Below are positions 16,874-24,376 of a stretch of DNA of 47,058 bases, piece after piece. How positions within the stretch are numbered: position 1 is the stretch's first letter; each line of letters begins with the position of its first letter. The notes beneath the pieces are model-generated. The model made no database searches. It had not been told where the DNA came from and saw nothing but the letters and a program-made list of their open reading frames with translations. Origin of the DNA: an uncultured Verrucomicrobiota bacterium (GTDB lineage Bacteria; Verrucomicrobiota; Verrucomicrobiia; Chthoniobacterales; JACTMZ01); assembly GCA_903953565.1 (NCBI GenBank), contig CAJBKE010000008.1:1-47058 (forward strand), given 5' to 3'. The position numbers and the translations under genes were made by a program.

Positions 16874-18199
16874 CTATTTTTGTTCATGGCTGTTCGTCGC
16901 GCCCGGCTCGGTGCGGTAGGCTTGCGCGAGCAGAGACACGGGCTGCGTCACCCGAACCTTGGAGTCCGCTTGGCGCAGGCCGTTGACCAGTTGCAGATGA
17001 CAACCCGGATTGCAGGTGGCAACAACGGGTGCCCCGGTGGATTCGATGCGGGCGACCTTGCGCTCCTGCAGCACCGCGGCAGTGGCCGGTTGCGTGATGT
17101 TGTAAACCCCCGCGCTACCGCAGCACCAGTTGGACTCCGGGAGTTCGGTCAGTTCGAGCCCTGGGATGGCGCGCAGGATTTCCCGCGGTTGCTTGGTGAT
17201 CTTCTGTCCGTGGCAAAGGTGGCAGGCCTCGTGGTAGGTGACCTTCTGCGGCTCCGCAGCCTCGGACGCGGGGACACGGAAGCCGATTTCCACCAGCCAT
17301 TCGTTGATGTCCTTCAATTTGCGGTCCCATTCGCGCGCTCGCACCGCGTAGTCGCGGTCGTCGGCGAGCAGTCTCCCGTAATGTTTCAAGTGGGAACCGC
17401 AGCCGGCGGCGTTGGTGATGATGGCGTCGAAGGTAAAAGGATCGAAAAGGTCGATCATGCGCCGCGCCATCACTTGCGCCACGGCATGCTCTCCGTTGTG
17501 GCCGTGGATCGAGCCGCAACACGGTTGCACGGGCGGGGTCACAACTTCGCAACCGTTGGCCAGCAAGACATCGGCCGTGTCGCGATTGATGTCGGCAAAA
17601 ACCAAATCCTGCACGCACCCGGTGAGCAAGCCCACGCGGTAGCGACGTCCGCCGGTCGGTTGTTCGACCGGGGCGATGAGTTGATGCGAGAATTTCGGGA
17701 GCACAGTCGGAGTCATGGGCTCCAACTCGCGCAGTTTGGCAGGAAGCAGCCGCGTCAGACCGAGCCGACGGAAAAGCCATTGCGCTCCCGTGACTTGGTA
17801 GAGCCAGAGCATCCGCCCGACGAGTCGCAGGAGACGCGGATGGGTAAAGAGGATCTTCAGCAACGCGGTGCGGACCACGGATCGCACGGGGTTGGCCATG
17901 ACGCCGGATTTTTCCACGTCGGACCGCGCTACTTCGAAGAGGTGGGCGTAGTCTACCCCGGCCGGGCAGGCGGTTTCACAGGCGAGGCAGCCAAGGCAGT
18001 AGGACATCTCCTCGCCGAATGCGGGCCCCAGCGCGAGATGGTCGTCGGCGATGGCCCGCATGAGGGCGATGCGACCACGCGGGCTGTGCTTTTCGAGCTT
18101 GGTCAGGTCATAAGTCGGACAAGTCGGAAGACACATCCCGCAGTGCATGCACTGCTGGAGCACCGAGTAATCGAGCGACTTGAGGGCGAGCTCGCTCAC
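16874..18199 (-). CDS. glcF: glycolate/D-lactate oxidase iron-sulfur subunit GlcF-like
   Basis: A 441-residue protein with two N-terminal 4Fe-4S binding motifs (C17-x2-C20-x2-C23-x3-C27 in CMHCGMCLPTCP, and C68-x2-C71-x2-C74-x3-C78 in CLGCLACETACP). Two CCG domains follow (PCCGSIHGH with NAAGCGSHLKHY; CHLCHGQ with NWCCGSAG). It passes electrons from the flavin subunit to the membrane quinone pool. Its start overlaps the stop of glcD by ATGA. No GlcE-type subunit is present. In this operon the substrate may be a hydroxy acid such as lactate or glycolate formed from the aldehyde product of deoxysugar cleavage. Confidence 0.93.
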   Translation of the reverse strand: MSELALKSLDYSVLQQCMHCGMCLPTCPTYDLTKLEKHSPRGRIALMRAIADDHLALGPAFGEEMSYCLGCLACETACPAGVDYAHLFEVARSDVEKSGVMANPVRSVVRTALLKILFTHPRLLRLVGRMLWLYQVTGAQWLFRRLGLTRLLPAKLRELEPMTPTVLPKFSHQLIAPVEQPTGGRRYRVGLLTGCVQDLVFADINRDTADVLLANGCEVVTPPVQPCCGSIHGHNGEHAVAQVMARRMIDLFDPFTFDAIITNAAGCGSHLKHYGRLLADDRDYAVRAREWDRKLKDINEWLVEIGFRVPASEAAEPQKVTYHEACHLCHGQKITKQPREILRAIPGLELTELPESNWCCGSAGVYNITQPATAAVLQERKVARIESTGAPVVATCNPGCHLQLVNGLRQADSKVRVTQPVSLLAQAYRTEPGATNSHEQK

Positions 18200-19602
18200 G
18201 GGCGCGGGTCGAAAATTTTCCCGGGGTTCAAAATCCCCTGCGGATCGAAGGCCGACTTGATGCTCCGCATGACCCCGACGTTCAACTCGCCGACGGCGGC
18301 GGACAGAAACTCTTTTTTGGCCAAACCCACACCGTGTTCGCCGGTAATCGTGCCACCGAGCTCGATGGCCCGCGCGAAGATCTCCTTCATCGCCAACTCC
18401 ACGCGGTGCATCTCCTCTTGGTTTTTCTCGTTGGTCAAAAAGGTCGGGTGCAGGTTGCCATCACCCATGTGGCCGAAGGTGCCGATCTTGAGGTTGTGGC
18501 GCCGCGCCGTTTCCTGGATGCAACGGACCATCTCCGGCAAACGGTTGCGCGGCACGGTGGCGTCTTCAAGGATCGTGGTCGGCCCGACCCGGGCCAGAGC
18601 GGAAAATGCGGTGCGCCGGGCCGCCGCGAGCGAGGCGGCTTCTTCGGCGGTCGCGGCTATTTTGACCTCCCCCGCCCCGTTGGCCTTGGCGATGGCGACC
18701 ATGGCGGCGGCTTCTTCCTCCACCGCGGCCGGATGCCCGTCGCTTTCGATGAGGAGCAGGGCCTCGGCCTCGCGCGGCAAACCGATCCCCGCGTAATCCT
18801 CCACGCAATTGATCGTGACCTTGTCGAGGAACTCCAGCGTGCAGGGAATGATCTTGGCTTTGATGATGGCGGACACCGTCTTGGCCGCGTTCTCCATGTT
18901 GTCATAAACAGCCAGCATGGTTTTGCGCGCGGCGGGCGGCGGGATCAGCTTGAGCAGGACTTTCGTAATGATGCCGAGGGTTCCCTCTGAGCCGATGAAG
19001 AGATCGCGCAGAGTGTAGCCGGCCACATCTTTCACGCATTTGTTGCCGGTCCACATGACCTCGCCATCCGGCAACACGACCTCGAGTCCCATGATATAGT
19101 CGCGCGTCACGCCGTATTTGAGCCCGCGCAGGCCGCCGGAGTTCTCCGCGACATTGCCGCCAATCGTGGAAATCTTCATCGAGCCCGGGTCCGGCGGATA
19201 AAAAAGACCGACCCCCGCGGCGGCCGCCGCGACATCCGCAGTGACCGCGCCGGCTTCGGCCAAGAGCGTGAGATTTTCCGCGTCGACCTCAATGATGCGG
19301 TTCATTTTCGTCAGGCACAGGACGAGACATCCATCCACCGGGACACTCCCCCCGCTCAAACCGGTGCCGGAACCGCGCGTCACCACGGGAATCCGCCGGG
19401 CGGCGGCAAACTTCAACACGCTGGACACCTGGGCGGTATCGACCGGGAAAACAACGGCCGCAGGTTCCGCGCGCAGGGCCGCGGTGCCGTCGTAAGCGTA
19501 GGCTGCCCGTTGCTCCGGCGAATCGTGGACCTCCAACCCGGGCACGAACCCACGCAATTGCTGCGAGAGAAAGGATGCCGACGCCGAAGGATTTGCTGTC
19601 AC
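18196..19602 (-). CDS. glcD: FAD-linked glycolate/D-lactate dehydrogenase subunit GlcD-like
   Basis: A 468-residue FAD-binding oxidase of the GlcD/vanillyl-alcohol-oxidase family. The N-terminal FAD domain shows VTRGSGTGLSGGSVP, YPPDPGSMKISTIGGNVAENSGG and YTLRDLFIGSEGTLGIIT. The C-terminal cap ends with FGHMGDGNLHPTF and GTITGEHGVGLAKKEF, both family hallmarks. It oxidises a 2-hydroxy acid to the 2-oxo acid. It is coupled to glcF by a 4-base overlap and lies 66 bases after the Gfo/Idh/MocA gene, so it belongs to the deoR-led operon. Glycolate and D-lactate cannot be told apart by sequence alone. Confidence 0.93.
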   Translation of the reverse strand: MTANPSASASFLSQQLRGFVPGLEVHDSPEQRAAYAYDGTAALRAEPAAVVFPVDTAQVSSVLKFAAARRIPVVTRGSGTGLSGGSVPVDGCLVLCLTKMNRIIEVDAENLTLLAEAGAVTADVAAAAAGVGLFYPPDPGSMKISTIGGNVAENSGGLRGLKYGVTRDYIMGLEVVLPDGEVMWTGNKCVKDVAGYTLRDLFIGSEGTLGIITKVLLKLIPPPAARKTMLAVYDNMENAAKTVSAIIKAKIIPCTLEFLDKVTINCVEDYAGIGLPREAEALLLIESDGHPAAVEEEAAAMVAIAKANGAGEVKIAATAEEAASLAAARRTAFSALARVGPTTILEDATVPRNRLPEMVRCIQETARRHNLKIGTFGHMGDGNLHPTFLTNEKNQEEMHRVELAMKEIFARAIELGGTITGEHGVGLAKKEFLSAAVGELNVGVMRSIKSAFDPQGILNPGKIFDPRP

Positions 19603-19668
19603 GATGATGAGACAGACTTGAGGTTGAACGTCACGAGATGGAAAGGGAGTTGCGGACGTGTCGTTGTG

Positions 19669-20799
19669 TCATGTCTCCGCCAGCGAAACAGCACGCCCCT
19701 CTCGGTCGGACTGCAGCGCGGCGGCAAAAACCTCGTGCGCACCCACTGCCTCGTCGGGCGTGACGCAACCGAAACGCGTTCCCAGAGTGCCGGCCCGTTC
19801 GGCGGCGAACGAGGCGAGCATTTGCTGGAGGATGTCGGGAAAGCCGGGCTCGAAGATGCCTCCGGTGACAGTTTTGAAAGGCATGCTGAATCCGAGGTCG
19901 ATGCGCTCCCAAGATTGTTCCTTGCCGCGCCGGAAAAGCCAGAGGGCCTTGGGATCCTTGGTCGAATAGCGGGCTCCGCCATCGGTCCCGAAAACCTCGA
20001 AGATCCAGCTGTTGGTGTCGCCCGGCGAAAGCCGCTTCATCTCAAGCCGCATCGGTATCTGGTCGCCGAGCACGGAGACATCGGTGTGGAGCATGGCATT
20101 GTCCCACGTATCAGCCGGCGCAGTGCCACCTTTGCCATCGGGACGTTGCGTATAAACCTTCTGCAACTGCGCATAGACGCGCTTCGGCTTCCAGCCGAGC
20201 CGCAGCGGAAGGTGCATGACATGCATGCCGAGGTCGCCCATCACGCCGATTTTGCCGCACGTCGCATTTTGGCGCTTCCAGTTGACCGGCTTGGACGGAT
20301 CGAGGTCGCTGGAATGGAGGAAGGCCGAGCGCACTTCGAGCGGACGCCCGAGTTTTCCCTCGCGGGCGAATTGGAACACGCGTTGCGCCCCGGGCAGGAA
20401 CGGGAATTCCGAACTGCAGCGCACGAAGCGCCCGAGTTCTTTGGCGCGCGTGGCAATGTTCCTCGCGGCGGCGAGATCGATGCCGAAAGGTTTTTCGGCC
20501 AGCAGGTCTTTGCCCGCTTCCAAGACGTCAAGATAGATCTTCTCGTGCAATTGGTGCGGGACGGCGACGTAGACCGCATCGACTTCCGTGCTGGCCAGCA
20601 ATTCGCGGTGGTCGGCGGTGGACACACGCAGCGAAGGCAATCGTCGGAACCAATCCCGCGCCGTTGGCGCAAGGTCGCAAACTGCGGTGATTTCGCAGCC
20701 CACCCCGACGTCCTCCAGCGCGCACCAGCGGCTGACCGCCGAAGCCATTTCGCGCCCCATCAGGCCGCCGCCGATGATGCCGAGACGCAGCGTGCTCAT
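19669..20799 (-). CDS. Gfo/Idh/MocA-family NAD(P)-dependent dehydrogenase
   Basis: A 376-residue oxidoreductase. The N-terminal Rossmann fold starts LRLGIIGGGLMGREMA. EKPFG (catalytic Lys of the family) is at about residue 105, and DLGMHVMHL (the D-x3-H active-site motif) near 195. The C-terminal alpha/beta domain is of normal length. Family members oxidise sugars, cyclitols or their derivatives. Its start overlaps the stop of the upstream aldolase gene by ATGA, so the two are coupled. Substrate unknown. Confidence 0.9.
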   Translation of the reverse strand: MSTLRLGIIGGGLMGREMASAVSRWCALEDVGVGCEITAVCDLAPTARDWFRRLPSLRVSTADHRELLASTEVDAVYVAVPHQLHEKIYLDVLEAGKDLLAEKPFGIDLAAARNIATRAKELGRFVRCSSEFPFLPGAQRVFQFAREGKLGRPLEVRSAFLHSSDLDPSKPVNWKRQNATCGKIGVMGDLGMHVMHLPLRLGWKPKRVYAQLQKVYTQRPDGKGGTAPADTWDNAMLHTDVSVLGDQIPMRLEMKRLSPGDTNSWIFEVFGTDGGARYSTKDPKALWLFRRGKEQSWERIDLGFSMPFKTVTGGIFEPGFPDILQQMLASFAAERAGTLGTRFGCVTPDEAVGAHEVFAAALQSDREGRAVSLAET

Positions 20800-21632
20800 T
20801 TGGCGGATAGATGTTTGGCGGCCTGCCTCGCCGTGGCGCCGTCGTGCACGATCGCCATGAGCGCGGCGACCATGCCGGCCGGGTTGGCGTGCTGCACGAC
20901 GTTGCGACCATAGACAATGCCCGACACACCCTGTTTGATCAGTTCCTCGGTGCGCGCGAGGATCTCCTCGTCTGGCGCTTTGCCGCCGCCGCGCACGAGG
21001 ACGGGAATCCCGCCGGCCGCCTCTACGACCTTGTGGTAGACGGAAACGTCGTCGGTCGGATCTGCCTTGATCACGTCCGCACCCAGCTCGACCGCTTGCC
21101 GCACGAGGTGCTGTATTTTTACCAGATCGCCGTCGACCATGTAGCCGCCGGCTTCGCTATTCGGACGGAAGACGAGCGGCTCGACCATCATGGGCATGCC
21201 GTAGTAGTCGCTCTCCAGCTTGAGCGCGCAGATGTTCTCGATGCATTGGTTGGTCACTCCGGCGGCATCGGGAATCTGGAAAAGATTCACGCACATGCAG
21301 GAGGCGTCGAGTCGCACGGCCTGCAAGGCCGGCTCTTCGATCATCGCGCTGAGCGCCTCGACCGGCAGCTCGCGGCCGTAAACATTGGCCACGTCGGTGC
21401 GGAGCACGAGCGAGGGCTTTTGCCGGCCCGGCAAACTCTGCAAATGGCGCGCCTGACCCGTGGTCAATTGGACGGCGTCCGGAGCCGCCTCGACAACGGT
21501 CCGCACGGCCTTGGCCATATCCTCGATCCCCGTGAGGAAGCCGGGTTGGTTGAAGAAGCCGTGGTCGATGGCCACATCGAAGCAGCGGCCCGATTTGGCG
21601 TTGAAGAGACGGTTGAGTCGGTATGGTTTCAT
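20796..21632 (-). CDS. class I aldolase of the DhnA/LacD/LsrF type
   Basis: A 278-residue TIM-barrel protein. FDVAIDHGFFNQPG near the N-terminus, GADVIKADPTDD (Schiff-base Lys) near residue 190 and VLVRGGGKAPDEEIL / VYGRNVVQH phosphate-binding segments place it in the DhnA-type class I aldolase family. Related enzymes act on fructose 1,6-bisphosphate, tagatose bisphosphate or LsrF substrates. Located 30 bases after deoR and coupled to the downstream dehydrogenase, it probably cleaves a phosphosugar derived from a less common carbohydrate. It is a second, unrelated aldolase in this window. Confidence 0.85.
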   Translation of the reverse strand: MKPYRLNRLFNAKSGRCFDVAIDHGFFNQPGFLTGIEDMAKAVRTVVEAAPDAVQLTTGQARHLQSLPGRQKPSLVLRTDVANVYGRELPVEALSAMIEEPALQAVRLDASCMCVNLFQIPDAAGVTNQCIENICALKLESDYYGMPMMVEPLVFRPNSEAGGYMVDGDLVKIQHLVRQAVELGADVIKADPTDDVSVYHKVVEAAGGIPVLVRGGGKAPDEEILARTEELIKQGVSGIVYGRNVVQHANPAGMVAALMAIVHDGATARQAAKHLSAK

Positions 21633-21662
21633 GGATTCGTGGTGGTGTGAGGTTGAAAATTT

Positions 21663-22439
21663 TCAGGCGACCCGCTCCAACTTTCCTGCCGGGGAAGAAA
21701 CAAGATGAAGACGGACATGGCGCGGCAGGCGCGCTTTCGGGCGGCGATCAGTGACGATGTCGGTGAAGTCCGCCCAGTCCGCGAAACGGACCAAACTCGA
21801 CTGGTCCCACTTGGAGGCATCGGCCAAAAGCACGCGGCGTCGAGCCCGCTGCAGGAGAGCCTGCTTGAAGGCCGCCTCGGACAGTTCCGTCGTGCTCGCC
21901 CCGGATCGCTCGGACAGCCCCGTGGCCCCGATGAAGGCGATGTCGCCCTGCAGACGTTCGAGTGCTCCGAGCGAAGCGGCACCAGTAAGAGCACCACTCA
22001 CCCTGCGGAGTTCCCCGCCGAGGCAGATCAAGCGGCCTCGCCCGTGGAGCCCCGCCTCCAAAAGCGGAAGGGAGTTGGTCACGACGGTCACATCCTCGCG
22101 CCCGAGCAGATGGAGCGCGGCCTCCAGACAGGTCGAACCCGCATCGACCAACACGCAATCGCCGGACCCCACCAAGGAAGAGGCCATCAGGCCGATCGCT
22201 TTTTTTGCGGGGCGCCGGTTGGCCGTGCGTTCGTCGAAGGACATCTCACCGCGAAGCCGGACCGGATCTAAGATGCCGCCGTGGACGCGAACCGCCTGCC
22301 CGGATGCGGCGAGCGCCGTCAGGTCGCGCCGGAGCGTGGCGGCGGAAACACCCAGCTGGCTTTTGAGTTCTTCGAAAGTCAGGCGTCCGCGCTGCCGCAG
22401 GAGCTTGCGGATGAGAGTGGAGCGCTCGTGAGCGAACAT
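21663..22439 (-). CDS. DeoR-family transcriptional regulator
   Basis: A 258-residue regulator. The N-terminal winged helix (LTFEELKSQLGVSAATLRRDLTAL, then GQAVRVHGG) is the DeoR signature. The rest is the sugar-phosphate sensor domain (KKAIGLMASSLVGSGDCVLVDAGST, VVTNSLPLLEAG, GELRRVSGALTG, ADASKWDQSSLVRF). It is first in an operon with an aldolase, a dehydrogenase and glcDF and is likely an autoregulated repressor relieved by a sugar phosphate. A good promoter lies just upstream and leaves almost no leader. Confidence 0.95.
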   Translation of the reverse strand: MFAHERSTLIRKLLRQRGRLTFEELKSQLGVSAATLRRDLTALAASGQAVRVHGGILDPVRLRGEMSFDERTANRRPAKKAIGLMASSLVGSGDCVLVDAGSTCLEAALHLLGREDVTVVTNSLPLLEAGLHGRGRLICLGGELRRVSGALTGAASLGALERLQGDIAFIGATGLSERSGASTTELSEAAFKQALLQRARRRVLLADASKWDQSSLVRFADWADFTDIVTDRRPKARLPRHVRLHLVSSPAGKLERVA

Positions 22440-22451
22440 GATGGTTTATGA

Positions 22452-22480
22452 TTTATACGCTCATGCAGCCAAGGGGTCAA
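22452..22480 (-). promoter_or_regulatory. sigma70-type promoter of the deoR operon
   Basis: On the minus strand TTGACC (22480-22475), a 17-base spacer and TATAAA (22457-22452) precede the deoR ATG at 22439. Transcription should start about six bases before the ATG, so the message would be nearly leaderless. ATAAATC and ATAAACC form a short direct repeat over the -10, a possible DeoR site. Confidence 0.6.
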
Positions 22481-22753
22481 CACCCCATGCGGCTACTAGA
22501 ACAGAGCCGTGACCGAAATCATGGTGCGGTCGGTGGCCGTCAAAGACATGGGTCGAACTTCCAAAGGCTGCGAACTTTGGTCGCAGGCTGGGTCGCGATT
22601 TCCCCATCGCGAACTCTCGGATGAAATATCGCACCGGGACGTCGCGATCCACAGCGAGTTGGCTCCCATGTCCGCATGATGGGCTCCGCGGTGGCGCTGT
22701 TGGGGGTAATCGCCTCGGTGAGATGCAGACGCGCAGGATGTCGCTCGTTCATA

Positions 22754-22885
22754 ATGCTGGCGCGCAAGATCGATGCGGCAGCCGAACACGGGATCGATGC
22801 AGTCATCTTCGACTGGAATCATTGCGACGACGGTCCGTCCCTCGACCGTCCTTTGGGCCGGGGCTTTTTCGGCGCGCTCAACAAC
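22754..22885 (+). pseudogene. fragment of a second WbsX/GH99-like gene
   Basis: The plus strand encodes MLARKIDAAAEHGIDAVIFD, then W, a short variable stretch, DDGP and RGFF-x3-NN. This matches residues about 68-110 of the intact WbsX-like protein (MARKIDAAADHGLDAFIFDW, NDGP, RGFLQAANN). Upstream the similarity fades in several frames. Downstream it ends abruptly where the last codons of the GPH symporter gene (22878) begin on the other strand, which suggests a deletion junction near 22885. The rest of 22440-22877 contains the deoR promoter and no other gene I can support. Confidence 0.6.
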
Positions 22886-24341
22886 CTGCGGCGCTTTTCT
22901 CGAGCGTGCGCAGAGATTCGCGTGTGACCGGATAGCCTCGCAAAACGAAATATGAAATCCCCATAAGGATGGGTCCAATGGCGAAGGTGATCACGGCAAT
23001 CCGGCGCACCGCCTCGGGCGACTGCGTCTCGGCCGCGGAAACAATGCCGGCCCACGAGATCAACCACCCGCTGAGGAGGAGGCCCAACGACATGGCGGCT
23101 TTCTGCAGGAAACTGAACACCGAGCTGTAGCCGCCGTCTTTGCGCACGCCGCTGCGCAAAAAGTGGATTTCGGAAAGATCGGCAACCATGGACATGGCGA
23201 TGGGTCCCAGGGAGCCCGCGCCGAACCACCACATCCACTGGCCGAGCGCAAAAATGAGAACCCCTACCGGGAGGTGGAAGCCGAGCACAGGTGAGACGGT
23301 GCGCGGCGCCAATCCCATGATGGAAAAGACAAGCAAAAGAAAGAGGCCGCCGGTCGCACCGACTAGCATACCGGCATAGCCTGCGGCCTTTTTGTCGAAG
23401 CGGTGGGTGAGCTTGGCTTGGAAAAGGGCCCCGAGGCCCGCCGCGATCATCCCGCCGCCGTGAACGAAGGTTTTCTCCTCGGGGCGGAATTCCATGAAGA
23501 AAACATAGACGAGCATCTGCAACTGCGAGACGAAGAGCATGCCGAACAGCGCGATGGAGAAAAAGGCGAAGACATACCAGGCCAGCCGGTCGCCCAGGAT
23601 CTGCGCGAAGTCGCTCCAGAAGCCGCGGATGGAATTGCCCTCCAGTTTCCCGCCCCGGTTATCGCGCGCCATGTCGCGGTTGAGCCACACGCAGAGCAGC
23701 ACCAGCGCAACCACGGTCAGAGACAGCACAGCCCCCATCGTCACGTAGTTGTCGGCGAACGCCGTTCCATCGACCCGCGCGCCATCGGATCCCGTGCGAT
23801 CACGGAAGAAGAGCATCCAGGCCAATCCGCCGAACACGAGGTTGATGACCATGAAAAAGGCGTTGCGGATGCCCTGCAGACGCGAGCGGTCCTCGTAGCC
23901 TTGGCAGAGCTCGAAACCCAAGGCGACGTAGGGAATGCCGAAGATGGTGCTGGCGGTGCGCACCATCAAATTTGCCAGCAGGGCCAGCATAAAAAGGAGC
24001 CACGCAGGCCAGCTTCCGGCCGGCAGAATCCACACGGAGAAGAAAGCTGGCGCCAGCAGCAGCCCCCCAAGCAACACGTAGGGCAAACGACGCCCCCAAC
24101 GCGAACGCGTGTGGTCGGTGATGTGGCCCATGACCGGGTCCGTGATCGCGTCCCAAAAGACGGAAATGCTCAAGGCCAGCCCGGCCATACCGGCGCCGAG
24201 CCCCAGCACGGAGGTGTAGTAGAGCAGCGCGAAATTGGAAATGCCCCCAATGGTGACGGAGGTCGCGCCCTCGCCGATCGCGTAGCCGAGAATGCGCCAA
24301 GAACTGACGCGCGGGGTGCTGTGCTCTGGCGGAGGATTCAT
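22878..24341 (-). CDS. GPH/MFS-family sugar:cation symporter
   Basis: A 487-residue membrane protein with about 12 hydrophobic segments. GPH motifs: FWDAITDPVMGHITDHTRSRWGRRLPYVLLGG between helices 2 and 4, GIPYVALGFELCQGYEDRSRL, and AMSMVADLSEIHFLRSGVRKDGGYSSVFSFLQKAA in the C-terminal half. It lies 35 bases after the GH106-like gene and probably imports the sugar that enzyme releases. The last four residues are encoded at the apparent deletion junction with the WbsX fragment, so the natural C-terminus may have been longer. Confidence 0.9.
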   Translation of the reverse strand: MNPPPEHSTPRVSSWRILGYAIGEGATSVTIGGISNFALLYYTSVLGLGAGMAGLALSISVFWDAITDPVMGHITDHTRSRWGRRLPYVLLGGLLLAPAFFSVWILPAGSWPAWLLFMLALLANLMVRTASTIFGIPYVALGFELCQGYEDRSRLQGIRNAFFMVINLVFGGLAWMLFFRDRTGSDGARVDGTAFADNYVTMGAVLSLTVVALVLLCVWLNRDMARDNRGGKLEGNSIRGFWSDFAQILGDRLAWYVFAFFSIALFGMLFVSQLQMLVYVFFMEFRPEEKTFVHGGGMIAAGLGALFQAKLTHRFDKKAAGYAGMLVGATGGLFLLLVFSIMGLAPRTVSPVLGFHLPVGVLIFALGQWMWWFGAGSLGPIAMSMVADLSEIHFLRSGVRKDGGYSSVFSFLQKAAMSLGLLLSGWLISWAGIVSAAETQSPEAVRRIAVITFAIGPILMGISYFVLRGYPVTRESLRTLEKSAAGC

Positions 24342-24376
24342 GGCGGGGAGGAGTCGTATTTGATGACGAAACCGGC

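Noticed and set aside
16859-18796. A 645-codon open frame on the plus strand across glcF and glcD
   Set aside because: It overlaps two strongly supported genes with intact cysteine and FAD motifs on the other strand and shows no recognisable domain.
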